64,000 nt of DNA from Candidatus Nanosyncoccus alces (lineage in GTDB: Bacteria; Patescibacteriota; Saccharimonadia; Saccharimonadales; Saccharimonadaceae), in assembly GCF_004138395.1 (NCBI RefSeq), contig NZ_PRLM01000003.1:53810-117809 (forward strand), in the 5' to 3' direction. Both the position numbers and the translations under genes were made by a program. The notes under the pieces were generated by a model, which was given only the letters and a program-made list of their open reading frames with translations, ran no database searches and was not told where the DNA came from. Shown here piece by piece: positions 34,758-42,919 of the stretch; positions within the stretch are counted from its first letter, which is position 1; the number at the start of each line of letters is the position of its first letter.

Positions 34758-35492
34758 TTATAACACAAGTTGTTCAGCGTCTTCGACGTTGTAGTTACCT
34801 ATCCGCAACCGGCGGAGAGCCGTAAGATAGGCGCCAGTGCCGAGTTGCTTGCCGATGTCTTCGGCGAGGGTGCGGATATAGGTGCCACTGCTACAATGTA
34901 CGCGAATTTTTAGTTCTGGATAATTATAATTTAGAATATCGATACTGTAGATTTCGATTTGACGGCTGGGAATTTCGAAGTTTTCGCCTTTGCGGGCTAG
35001 TTTGTAGGCGCGTTGGCCATTGATTTTGATGGCGCTGAAACGAGGAGGGGTTTGGGTGATTTTACCGATAAACGAATTAGTGACAGACCCAACAGTATCC
35101 AACTCGGGGCGCGTCCAGCCGGCCTGTCGCCACAGGCGGCTGGCGCTAATCCTCGCTTTGCCAAGCTCCGGACCCCCTTCGTTTGGATGCTGTTGGGTCT
35201 GCTCTTCTGTATATTGTCGAATCTCACCTTCGGGGTCTCCGGTGGAAGATATGTAGCCAAGCTTTAAAGTTGCTTCGTAGATTTTGTCGAGCTTTAAGAA
35301 TTCAGCGGATTTTTTGGTCATTTTGCCGGAGAGCAAAATTAAGAGGCCGGTGGCAAATGGGTCAAGGGTGCCGGTGTGGCCGACCTTGACTTTGTGGCCA
35401 AATTCGGATTTTAGTTTCCCACGGACTTTGGCAACCACACCAAAGCTAGAAATACCGGCGGGTTTGTCTATTAAAATAATCTGATCTTCCAT
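34758..35492 (-). CDS. truB: tRNA pseudouridine-55 synthase with in-frame palindromic insertion
   Basis: 244 aa from ATG 35492; a TTG 30 nt upstream is in frame but unsupported. TruB makes pseudouridine 55 in the T loop of tRNA. The motifs KPAGISS, the catalytic Asp in VGHTGTLDPFATGLL, and RVHCSSGTYIRTLAEDIG are present. Residues about 98-136 are a low-homology stretch between EGEI and SFIGK. They are encoded by an inverted repeat of 118 bp (35084-35201), which looks like a mobile palindrome that left the frame intact. Confidence 0.93.
   Translation of the reverse strand: MEDQIILIDKPAGISSFGVVAKVRGKLKSEFGHKVKVGHTGTLDPFATGLLILLSGKMTKKSAEFLKLDKIYEATLKLGYISSTGDPEGEIRQYTEEQTQQHPNEGGPELGKARISASRLWRQAGWTRPELDTVGSVTNSFIGKITQTPPRFSAIKINGQRAYKLARKGENFEIPSRQIEIYSIDILNYNYPELKIRVHCSSGTYIRTLAEDIGKQLGTGAYLTALRRLRIGNYNVEDAEQLVL
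35084..35201. repeat. In-frame palindromic element in truB
   Basis: The 18-nt outer arms (35085-35102 and 35183-35200, with one extra flanking pair) pair with one mismatch; inside is a hairpin of CCAGCC/GGCTGG and CCTGT/ACAGG (35115-35143). The segment CCAAGCTCCGGACCCC near the 3' arm resembles CCGAGCTTACGGTCCTC in the lepA element. The element encodes about 39 residues of TruB that are not part of the known fold. Confidence 0.7.
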
Positions 35493-35581
35493 AATTAAAC
35501 GTAAAGGGGATTGACGATACAACTAAATTTATGTAAACTAAAAATAGTTGATTTTTAAAAATTGTATGCTAGAATCAATTT

Positions 35582-35630
35582 AGGATTTAGGAAATCTCTT
35601 CGGTTTTATTCCGAGGAGTTTTCTTTTTCT
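35582..35630 (+). ncRNA. Predicted small antisense RNA, copy 2
   Basis: TTGATT (35548-35553), 16 nt, and extended -10 TGCTAGAAT (TAGAAT 35570-35575) precede TCAATTTAGG. The hairpin CTCTTCGG/CCGAGGAG (35596-35618) and TTTTCTTTTT follow. It is antisense to the small ORF at 35587-35670 and matches copy 1 in promoter, start region, hairpin and terminator. Confidence 0.6.
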
Positions 35631-35670
35631 TGAATTTTACGATAACGTATTCAAGGTCAAGCTCTTCCAT
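35587..35670 (-). CDS. Small conserved protein, copy 2 of a duplicated sORF
   Basis: 27 aa, preceded by GAAAGGAGGGACTT. The product starts MEELDLEYVIVKFKKKK and ends with a PRNKTEE segment before TAA. It is paralogous to the sORF upstream of recA; differences are concentrated in third codon positions and conservative changes. It is soluble with an acidic N-terminus and a Lys-rich centre, so it is unlike the hydrophobic toxins of type I systems. The gene stands between truB and rpsO. Confidence 0.6.
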   Translation of the reverse strand: MEELDLEYVIVKFKKKKTPRNKTEEIS

Positions 35671-35785
35671 AAGTCCCTCCTTTCATCCGACACCTAATAA
35701 TTAAAATTCGCCAATCCCTGTATAAAATATATAATAATTTGTAGGGGTTTTCAAGATACGGACTTTGTGATATAATCGGTTTATT

Positions 35786-36052
35786 ATGATAACAAAAGAG
35801 AATAAAGACAAGGCTATTGCCAAGGTCGCCCGTAGCAAGGCAGATGTTGGTTCTCCTGAAGTTCAAGTTTCGATTCTCACTGAACGGATCAAAGAAGTGA
35901 CCGAGCATGTGAAGAAGAACAAACATGACTTTATGGCCAAAAGAGGTTTGATGCAGATGGTGGGGAAGCGTAAGAAGTTGCTTCGCTACTTGGAAGAGAC
36001 CGATTTTGAGCTATATAAGAAGACTGTGAAGAAATTAGGTCTCAGGAAATAG
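35786..36052 (+). CDS. rpsO: 30S ribosomal protein S15
   Basis: 88 aa, full length. S15 binds 16S rRNA helices 20-22 early in 30S assembly. The family pattern DVGSPEVQVSILTERI..VTEHVKKNKHD...KRGLMQMVGKRKKLLRYLEE is clear. TATAAT (35771-35776) ends 9 nt before the ATG with no Shine-Dalgarno, so the leader is very short. It is monocistronic, with a terminator 10 nt after the stop. Confidence 0.97.
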   Translation: MITKENKDKAIAKVARSKADVGSPEVQVSILTERIKEVTEHVKKNKHDFMAKRGLMQMVGKRKKLLRYLEETDFELYKKTVKKLGLRK

Positions 36053-36062
36053 TAATAAAAAA

Positions 36063-36093
36063 TAACCCGTCGGATAAACCGGCGGGTTTTTGG
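36063..36093 (+). terminator. rpsO terminator
   Basis: AACCCGTCGG pairs with CCGGCGGGTT around ATAAA, followed by TTTGG. It can also serve the convergent gene ending at 36111. Confidence 0.85.
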
Positions 36094-36110
36094 TCCGTGA
36101 GGACCTGCAG

Positions 36111-36593
36111 CTACGCCAATTTGGCGTCTTGCTTATTAGCTGCTTTTTCGTAAGCTGCCTTAACTGTGGTGTTACCGAGGATAGGCAGGTAGTTAAAAGC
36201 TATTTTAAGGAGGCGTTCAGAGTAACTAATATCGGTTTCGTTATCACGCTGACAAAAATCTGCATCCGCACTGATGGTTTCGAGAAGATTTTCGAAATCA
36301 TTGGCCCAATACTGGAACGTTTGACAAAATCTATTGGTGTAGATTTTGGCGGGGATTTCGTGGTGCTCGGCATAAGCGGAGTTGCAGAAGGCGTAGCAGT
36401 CGATAAAGTCTTTCTTTACTATGAAAGTTGCGGCTGCATCAACGCAAAATTCTTTTCTGAGGTAGTGTTTTCTGAACTTACTCCATAGTTCAGGGAGAAA
36501 GTTTCCAGGCAGGTTGTTTAGCCCGAGGATAATGATACGACCGTAGCCGTTTTCGAACTTTTCAATGAAATTAACGTTTGGAAGCTGTTCCAA
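36111..36593 (-). CDS. Hypothetical protein
   Basis: 160 aa, soluble, slightly acidic, several Cys, helical in prediction by eye; no domain recognised. Start TTG 36593 is chosen because AAAAGGAGG lies 8 nt upstream. Its promoter is consensus on the minus strand (TTGACA, 17 nt, TATAAT; 36659-36687). Isolated between rpsO and pnp. Confidence 0.65.
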   Translation of the reverse strand: MEQLPNVNFIEKFENGYGRIIILGLNNLPGNFLPELWSKFRKHYLRKEFCVDAAATFIVKKDFIDCYAFCNSAYAEHHEIPAKIYTNRFCQTFQYWANDFENLLETISADADFCQRDNETDISYSERLLKIAFNYLPILGNTTVKAAYEKAANKQDAKLA

Positions 36594-36658
36594 GGTTGAT
36601 TCCTCCTTTTGAGATAGTAAGATACGAGGTTTGAAGCAAGAACAAACCTAACTTTTCT

Positions 36659-36687
36659 ATTATAGCACACTTTGAATAAAATGTCAA
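36659..36687 (-). promoter_or_regulatory. Consensus promoter for the 36593 gene
   Basis: TTGACA (minus strand, 36682-36687), 17-nt spacer with GTGTGC before the -10, and TATAAT (36659-36664). The spacer end is the same as in the 20712 promoter. Confidence 0.75.
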
Positions 36688-36754
36688 TGTTTAGGTGGGA
36701 GTTGCCTGGTTAGGGTGGATTGGAGAAGCTTGCTTTATTGCGTAAATAATGTGT

Positions 36755-36845
36755 GGTATAATGGGGGTAGTAAGTTAACAGGGAAGACGGCAGATATAGG
36801 GAGGGGGCCTATATCTGGAGTTTTCCCGAGAAAGGGTATATTTTT
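36755..36845 (+). promoter_or_regulatory. pnp promoter and hairpin leader
   Basis: An extended -10 (TGGTATAAT, TATAAT at 36757-36762) is followed by a leader with AGATATAGG/CCTATATCT paired perfectly around a G-rich loop and an outer GGGAA/TTCCC. GAGAAAGGG near the ATG is the ribosome-binding site. In E. coli a pnp leader hairpin is cut by RNase III in autoregulation; a similar role here is inference. Confidence 0.6.
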
Positions 36846-39020
36846 ATGGAAATTATAAATCCGAGTGGTAAAAAGACAATTCGAGTGTCAACGGAGTGGT
36901 TGGGGCGCGAGTTGACTTTAGAGGTGAATCGAGTGGGTTTTCGGACGACTTCGTCAGTGTTAGTGACCTATGGTGATACGGTAGTGTTGGGTAGCGTAGT
37001 GGTAGGCACGAAGCCGGTAGTGCAAGATTTCTTCCCGTTATCGATTAGCTATGAAGAGAAATTTTATGCAGCGGGAAAGATTTCGGGTTCGAAATTTATT
37101 AAGCGTGAAGGTAAGCCGGCGGATGAAGCAGTGCTAGTAGGACGGTTGATTGATCGGCCGATTCGTCCACTGTTCCCGAAGGGTTATCGTCAAGAAGTAC
37201 AGGTGGTGTGTACGGTGTTGTCGATGGATCCGGCATTTCGACCGGATTGTGTAGCAATGATTGCAGCTTCGTCTGCTCTTATGAATGCTGGCGTGCCGTT
37301 TGATGGGCCGGTAGCCGGGATCCGAATTGGGCGGACCGGTGGTGAATTTAAGGGTTTCTTAAGTAAAGAAGAACGTGAAGCTTCGCCGCTAGACTTGGTA
37401 GTGGCTTGTAAAGACGGCAAAGTAATGATGGTGGAAGCTGGCGCGAATGAGGTGCCAGAAGATACAATCATTGAAGCAATGCATTGGGCAGTAGACAAGG
37501 TACAGCCGGTATTAGATTTACAAAGAGAGTTGGCTAAACAGGTGAACGCTAAAGAGCAAGAATATGAGTTGGTATTGCCAGATGAAGCGGTAATGGAAGA
37601 GGTGATGAAGTGGGCGGATGGTAAGTTTGGCTCGAAAGTGCGTGGCAATGTAATGGAGCGGGCACAGATTTTGGATGAATTGAAGTACGCGATGCATGAT
37701 GAGATGGCCTTAAAACATGGCGAGGGCGAGACGGATAACGAGAAAGTAGAATGGTATGATGAGAACTTGCGTGATGTGTATGATCAGGCCTTTGAGCTAG
37801 CAGTACATAAGGAGGTACGACGGGGAATTGTCGAAGAGGGTGTGCGGCCAGATGGACGAAAGTTGGACGAGGTGCGACCTTTGAGTTCGCAGGTATCGAT
37901 TTTGCCGAGAACACACGGGTCGTCGTTGTTTACTCGTGGAGTGACGCAGGCGATGAATATTGTGACTTTGGCACCTTTGTCTTATGCGCAAGAGGTAGAT
38001 ACGATGGAGGTGACGGATGGCAAGAGACGCTATATGCACCACTACAATGCGCCGTCTTATACGGTAGGTGAGCCAGGGCGGATGGGCTCGCCGGGGCGAC
38101 GTGAGATTGGACACGGGTATTTGGCAGAACGAGCGCTGATACCGGTGTTGCCGAGTGAAGAAGATTTTCCGTATGCGATTCGCAGCGTGACTGAGATAAT
38201 GTCGCAGAATGGTTCTACCAGCATGGCGGCGACTTGTTCGTCTTGTATGGCGTTGATGGACGCAGGTGTGCCTTTGAAGCGTCCGGTGTCTGGTGTGGCA
38301 ATGGGGCTAATGGTAGATGTGCCGAAGGGGCAACCGATTACGGCTGAGGATATTGACAAGGCATATGTGTTAACGGATTTGATGGATGCGGAAGATTTTG
38401 CGGGGGATATGGACTTCAAGGTGACTGGTACGACGGAGGGTGTAACAGCGCTCCAAATGGATATGAAAGTGCATGGATTGCCGGTAGAGATTCTTGAGAA
38501 GGCGATAAAACAGAGCCATGCGGGGAGGATGTTTATTTTGGATCATATTGTAAGCGTGATTCCTGAACCGCGGGCAGAAATTAGCAAGTATGCGCCTCAA
38601 ATTGAGAAGTTGATGGTGAATCCAGATAAGATTGGAGCGATTATTGGCAAGGGTGGCGAAATGATTAATAAGATTACTGCAGAGACTGGGGCGGAAGTAG
38701 ATATTGAAGATTCTGGACTTGTAACTGTATCTGGTACAGACCCAGAGAAAATTCAAAAAGCGTTGGATTGGATTCGTGGGTTGGTGGAGGAGCCAGAGGT
38801 AGGTAAGATTTATAATGGTACGGTAGCGTCAATCAAAGATTTTGGAGCGTTTGTGACGATATTGCCGGGGATTGATGGGATGTTGCATATTTCACAGATT
38901 AGCGATAAACGGTTGAAGAAGGTAGAAGAAGTGCTACATGTGGGAGATAAAGTAAGAGTGCGGCTAGTAGCGATTGATGATAAAGGCAGATTATCTCTCA
39001 CGATGAAGGGATTGGACTAG
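36846..39020 (+). CDS. pnp: Polynucleotide phosphorylase
   Basis: 724 aa. PNPase degrades RNA 3' to 5' with phosphate. Two RNase PH domains (about 10-150 and 310-460), a KH domain (IIGKGGEMINKITAETGAEVDIED) and an S1 domain (GKIYNGTVASIKDFGAFV...GMLHISQIS) are in the canonical order. The core shows SPGRREIGHGYLAERAL and SNGSTSMA (QNGSTSMA here). It is followed after 1 nt by lepA. Confidence 0.97.
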   Translation: MEIINPSGKKTIRVSTEWLGRELTLEVNRVGFRTTSSVLVTYGDTVVLGSVVVGTKPVVQDFFPLSISYEEKFYAAGKISGSKFIKREGKPADEAVLVGRLIDRPIRPLFPKGYRQEVQVVCTVLSMDPAFRPDCVAMIAASSALMNAGVPFDGPVAGIRIGRTGGEFKGFLSKEEREASPLDLVVACKDGKVMMVEAGANEVPEDTIIEAMHWAVDKVQPVLDLQRELAKQVNAKEQEYELVLPDEAVMEEVMKWADGKFGSKVRGNVMERAQILDELKYAMHDEMALKHGEGETDNEKVEWYDENLRDVYDQAFELAVHKEVRRGIVEEGVRPDGRKLDEVRPLSSQVSILPRTHGSSLFTRGVTQAMNIVTLAPLSYAQEVDTMEVTDGKRRYMHHYNAPSYTVGEPGRMGSPGRREIGHGYLAERALIPVLPSEEDFPYAIRSVTEIMSQNGSTSMAATCSSCMALMDAGVPLKRPVSGVAMGLMVDVPKGQPITAEDIDKAYVLTDLMDAEDFAGDMDFKVTGTTEGVTALQMDMKVHGLPVEILEKAIKQSHAGRMFILDHIVSVIPEPRAEISKYAPQIEKLMVNPDKIGAIIGKGGEMINKITAETGAEVDIEDSGLVTVSGTDPEKIQKALDWIRGLVEEPEVGKIYNGTVASIKDFGAFVTILPGIDGMLHISQISDKRLKKVEEVLHVGDKVRVRLVAIDDKGRLSLTMKGLD

Positions 39021-39021
39021 T

Positions 39022-40839
39022 TTGGAAAAAATTCGGAATTTCTGCATTATTGCGCATATTGACCACGGGAAATCAACGATCGCAGATCGGATGATGGAGC
39101 TAACTGGGACGGTAGAAAAGCGAGAAATGAAGTCGCAGCTACTGGACTCGATGGAATTGGAGCGCGAAAAAGGAATTACGATTAAATTGGCGCCGGTGAC
39201 GATGAAGTGGAAGGGGTACACTTTGAATTTGATCGATACGCCGGGGCATGTGGATTTTTCGTATGAAGTGTCGCGGTCGTTGCAAGCGGTGGAAGCGGCA
39301 GTGTTGGTGGTAGATGCGACGCAAGGGATTCAGGCGCAGACGCTGGCGAATGTGTATTTAGCGATTGAACAGGATCTTACGATAATCCCGGTGATAAATA
39401 AAGTAGATTTGCCGGCGGCAGAAGTGGAAAAGACCGCAGCGGAGATTATGAATTTGCTAGGATGTTCTAGGGATGAGATTATTGAGGCGAGTGGTAAAAC
39501 TGGTTTTGGTGTTGATAAAATATTAGATAGAATTATAAATTTAGATAGCACGGCAGACTATTCAGTTTCGGACACGCTCAAGGGCGCTCGCCCGAGCTTA
39601 CGGTCCTCAACTGAACAGTCTTGCCGCGCTCTAATTTTTGATTCTTACTTTGATGATTATCGCGGAGTGGTGCTATATGTACGGGTTTTTGAGGGAGAGA
39701 TTGCGAAAAATGCTGAGATTTTGATGATGGCGGCAGAGACGAAGGGTTTGGCGCTAGAAGTGGGGGTGCTTACGCCTAGGATGACGCCACGGGAAAGTTT
39801 GAAGGCAGGTGAAATTGGCTATATTGTGACAAACCTGAAGACTACGCGGGAGGCTAAAGTGGGCGATACAGTGACTTTGGCGAAAAAACCAGCAAACGCA
39901 GCCTTGCCGGGGTATAAAAATGTATTGCCATTTGTATATGCGGGATTTTTTCCGGTATCGAACGATCAATATAAGGATTTACGGGAAGCGATTGAGAAGT
40001 TGAGTTTGTCTGACTCGGCGTTGAGGTTCGAGCCAGAAAATTCACCGGTGTTAGGGTTTGGCCTTCGGATTGGATTTTTAGGGCTTCTTCACATGGACAT
40101 TATCCGGGAACGGCTGGAACGAGAGTTTGGACTGGATTTGATTGTGACGAATCCATCGACAAATTACGAAGTAGTGATGAATAATGGTGAAGTAATGGAG
40201 ATAAAGTCGGCGGCGGATTTGCCGGATGTTTCGGAGGTAAAAGAAATTCGCGAACCGTGGGTAAAGGGTGAGATTATTTTGCCAAAAAATATGATTGGCA
40301 ATGTATTGAATCTTATCAATGAGAAGCGGGGCCATCAGACGAATCTTTCATACATTGAGGACCGAGCGGTGATAGATTTTGAAGCACCGATGGCGAATTT
40401 GTTGACGGATTTTTACGATCAGCTGAAGTCGGCGACTTCGGGGTATGCGTCGTTTAATTATGAGTTGAATGGATATAGGACAGAAGATTTGGTACGAGTG
40501 GATTTTTTGGTGGCGGGGCACAAGATGGACGCGCTATCTATTATGTGCCATAGGAGTGAGGCGGAAGCAATCGGGCGAGAAGTGACGAAAAAATTGAAAG
40601 AAGTGATTCCGCGGCAGAACTACGAAGTGGCGTTGCAGGCGGCGATTGGGGCGCGAATTATTGCGCGGGAGACGATTGGGGCGTATCGTAAAGACGTGAC
40701 AGTGAAGATTCACACTGGGGATCGGGATAGGAAAGCGAAGCTTCTAGAAAAACAGAAGCGTGGTAAGGCACGGATGAAACGGTTCGGTAAAGTTGACATT
40801 CCAAGCGAGGCGTTTACGGTGATGTTGAAAAGAGATTAA
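39022..40839 (+). CDS. lepA: Elongation factor 4 with in-frame palindromic insertion
   Basis: 605 aa with TTG start 39022, 1 nt after the pnp stop; AAGGGA upstream may serve as the ribosome-binding site. LepA is a ribosomal GTPase that back-translocates or remodels stalled ribosomes. G1 AHIDHGKST, G3 DTPGHVDF, G4 NKVDLP and the LepA-specific C-terminal domain (IGARIIARETIGAYRKDVTVK...RGKARMKRFGKVDIP) are present. Residues about 178-201, just before the conserved RALIFDSYFDDYRG, are encoded by a palindromic insertion (39553-39624). Confidence 0.96.
   Translation: MEKIRNFCIIAHIDHGKSTIADRMMELTGTVEKREMKSQLLDSMELEREKGITIKLAPVTMKWKGYTLNLIDTPGHVDFSYEVSRSLQAVEAAVLVVDATQGIQAQTLANVYLAIEQDLTIIPVINKVDLPAAEVEKTAAEIMNLLGCSRDEIIEASGKTGFGVDKILDRIINLDSTADYSVSDTLKGARPSLRSSTEQSCRALIFDSYFDDYRGVVLYVRVFEGEIAKNAEILMMAAETKGLALEVGVLTPRMTPRESLKAGEIGYIVTNLKTTREAKVGDTVTLAKKPANAALPGYKNVLPFVYAGFFPVSNDQYKDLREAIEKLSLSDSALRFEPENSPVLGFGLRIGFLGLLHMDIIRERLEREFGLDLIVTNPSTNYEVVMNNGEVMEIKSAADLPDVSEVKEIREPWVKGEIILPKNMIGNVLNLINEKRGHQTNLSYIEDRAVIDFEAPMANLLTDFYDQLKSATSGYASFNYELNGYRTEDLVRVDFLVAGHKMDALSIMCHRSEAEAIGREVTKKLKEVIPRQNYEVALQAAIGARIIARETIGAYRKDVTVKIHTGDRDRKAKLLEKQKRGKARMKRFGKVDIPSEAFTVMLKRD
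39553..39624. repeat. In-frame palindromic element in lepA
   Basis: Outer arms GC-AGACT-A-TTCAGTT..GGAC (39553-39573) and its near reverse complement (39603-39624) pair with three mismatches and one bulge. Inside, GCTC/GAGC and GGGCG/CGCCC form a hairpin (39576-39597). It encodes about 24 extra residues and keeps the frame. It shares a 3'-side motif with the truB element. Confidence 0.65.
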
Positions 40840-40856
40840 CGTGTTATAATGAAGAT

Positions 40857-41363
40857 ATGAAGAAGAAAGGGTTAGCTTTCTGTTGTGCTACGGTGCTTAT
40901 GCTTTGTCAGTGCTTTGTGTCGAGTGTGGGGGCGATTACTGATGAACAGAGTGCGGCAATAAAGGACCACTGTGAGACGATTCGGGAAAATTTGAAGAGG
41001 GTGCAGAAGGAAGACTCTAGAGTGCGGGTATACCTTGGGGGGTATTATGAGACGATTTTGTCTAAATTTATTGTGCCACTAAATGTACGGTTGGTTGAAA
41101 ATAATTTATCTAGTGCAGGTTTGGTGGAAAATCAGAATAAGTTTGCAGCAGTGAAGGCGGATTTTGCGGATGATTTTGTAAAATATCAGAGAGAACTAGA
41201 AGAGTTGGTGGGAATGGATTGTAAAGAGAAACCGGCAGATTTTTACGATAAGTTGACGGCGGTGAGACAAAGACGGCAGGTCATGGTGAAAGATGTACAG
41301 AGAATGAGGAGTTTGATCTCGGGGCATGTGCAGCTGGTGGAGTCGCTGAAAGGAGAGTTGTGA
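40857..41363 (+). CDS. Secreted helical protein
   Basis: 168 aa. A signal peptide (about 1-26, CQCFVSSVGA) is followed by a helical, charged domain with heptad-like regions. One further Cys pair (C..C near residues 42 and 122) is visible. No known domain. TATAAT ends exactly 6 nt before the ATG, so the mRNA is predicted to be leaderless. Its stop overlaps the next start (GTGATGG). Confidence 0.7.
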   Translation: MKKKGLAFCCATVLMLCQCFVSSVGAITDEQSAAIKDHCETIRENLKRVQKEDSRVRVYLGGYYETILSKFIVPLNVRLVENNLSSAGLVENQNKFAAVKADFADDFVKYQRELEELVGMDCKEKPADFYDKLTAVRQRRQVMVKDVQRMRSLISGHVQLVESLKGEL

Positions 41364-41752
41364 TGGAACCAGAACAGAAGAAGAGCAAAAAAATAATGCA
41401 CGGAGGACGGAATTTGGTGATTTTGGGGGTAGTATCAACGGTTCTGGCGGTGATGACTACGGGGGTGAGTTTGGCGATTTACCATAATTCGGGGGATATA
41501 TATTTGGATCGGTCGCGGCCGGGGTATTTACCGGATGAAGAAGAGATTGAAAATGAGGAAGAGAATGAGGTTGAAGAGTATAGTTTTGAGAAGAGTGGTA
41601 AGCTGACGGCCGAGATACTGGCGGAGTATTTGGAAAGATTGCAAGCAGAGATAAAGGCGATAGATGCCTATGAGCAGCCTTTTGATGAGAGCGCATTATC
41701 GGATGAGCGTTTGGGTATACCAGTAGTTGAACCGGATAGCCCAGAGGAATAA
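41363..41752 (+). CDS. Single-pass membrane protein with acidic tail
   Basis: 129 aa from ATG 41363, overlapping the upstream stop codon. Membrane helix at about residues 18-40 after a basic start, then a Glu-rich extracellular stretch (EEEIENEEENEVEE) and a helical end. No domain recognised. It is translationally coupled to the secreted helical protein, and the two may form one envelope complex. Confidence 0.65.
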   Translation: MEPEQKKSKKIMHGGRNLVILGVVSTVLAVMTTGVSLAIYHNSGDIYLDRSRPGYLPDEEEIENEEENEVEEYSFEKSGKLTAEILAEYLERLQAEIKAIDAYEQPFDESALSDERLGIPVVEPDSPEE

Positions 41753-41791
41753 CTTGCTAATTTGCTAGAAAGGGCTTATACTTAAACCAAG

Positions 41792-42913
41792 ATGAAACAG
41801 AAGAAAAATAAATCACAAATGTTTGGTATAGTAGCCTTGGGCGTATTAGGAGTTGGTGCGATAGCTGCGATTTTTGGCCTGTCTAATACTGTGGCGGATA
41901 TTGCAGAGAAGGCAGTATCGAAAACACCAGATGCGATACTGGTGAGCGCTGGGGTGAGTGAAGAAGAATTAGTATCAGTCCCGGTGGTTTACTTTGATCA
42001 AAGAGCGGACGAATGTGTGGATTTGTATGATGCGGGCCTGAGCAAGGCCCTTTATGCTAGGCAATTTGAGTGGACGGGTTGTGGTTATTATAACAAGGCT
42101 GTAGAAGAGGGGCTGGTAGAGTTCGAGCTAGGTAGTGATTATTTGCCGGTAGCGGTGGGTGGCAAGTTGACGCCGAACCGGGGGATTGATTTGACGCGGT
42201 GGTTTAATGCTGTGGATGGGAAGAGCTCTAGCTATGCCGGGACGCTAAAAATGCAGTATCGAGCGAGAGGGGCGGAATTTACTTTTGAAGACAAAGAGTT
42301 TTACCCGCTGGATAGAGTGGAATTTAGTGTTGGGGATGCAGTGAATAGTGACGGACACAACCATTTGTTTACGATGAATTTTGCGGTGCCGTTTACGGTA
42401 TTAGGTAGTGGCATGGAAGAGTTCACGGTGACGGCAGATGATGATACTTTTGTGTTTGTGGGAGATAGACTAGCAATAGATATGGGTGGAGTTCATGATG
42501 CGACGACTGGCAAGTTTGTAATTCATGAGGATGGCGAAGTATATGTGGGAGTGGACGGCGAAGAATTGGCATATTCGGGTGTGAATGTTGAGAAAGGAAA
42601 CGGGTCGATAGTGCGGATTTTTCACGCAGATAGAGATTCGGCAAGTTCGACTTTTAGTGTGAAGTTTGCGGGAATGAATTTGAGCGTGACGGATACGAAG
42701 TTGGCGGAAGGTAATGATGGCGGGGTACAGATAGTATATGATCCAAATGACCCGACGTATGTAGCACCACTGGGTGAGAGTTCGGTGTTTCGGCCAGATT
42801 CTACGAAAGGTTTGATAGTGATGGCAACGATTGAGGGGGTGGTAATCGTAGCGATATCGGTATTAGTGGTATCGGTAGCACGACTGATGATAAAGCGAAG
42901 AGTTGATAAATAA
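41792..42913 (+). CDS. Fibro-slime-domain surface protein
   Basis: 373 aa. Membrane helices at both ends (about 10-32 and 342-365). The extracellular part contains the fibro-slime/PA14-like signature DDDTFVFVGDRLAIDMGGVHD near residues 215-235, a Ca2+- or sugar-binding beta-sandwich motif seen in cellulosomal and Dictyostelium proteins. The C-terminus is a stop-transfer helix with KRRVDK. No strong Shine-Dalgarno is visible. Likely binds a host-cell or polysaccharide surface. Confidence 0.75.
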   Translation: MKQKKNKSQMFGIVALGVLGVGAIAAIFGLSNTVADIAEKAVSKTPDAILVSAGVSEEELVSVPVVYFDQRADECVDLYDAGLSKALYARQFEWTGCGYYNKAVEEGLVEFELGSDYLPVAVGGKLTPNRGIDLTRWFNAVDGKSSSYAGTLKMQYRARGAEFTFEDKEFYPLDRVEFSVGDAVNSDGHNHLFTMNFAVPFTVLGSGMEEFTVTADDDTFVFVGDRLAIDMGGVHDATTGKFVIHEDGEVYVGVDGEELAYSGVNVEKGNGSIVRIFHADRDSASSTFSVKFAGMNLSVTDTKLAEGNDGGVQIVYDPNDPTYVAPLGESSVFRPDSTKGLIVMATIEGVVIVAISVLVVSVARLMIKRRVDK

Positions 42914-42919
42914 TTTAGA

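Noticed and set aside
35582..35640. Plus-strand hairpin at 35.6 kb as a terminator of an upstream plus-strand gene
   Set aside because: No plus-strand gene precedes it (truB is on the minus strand); a separate small transcript is the simpler reading.
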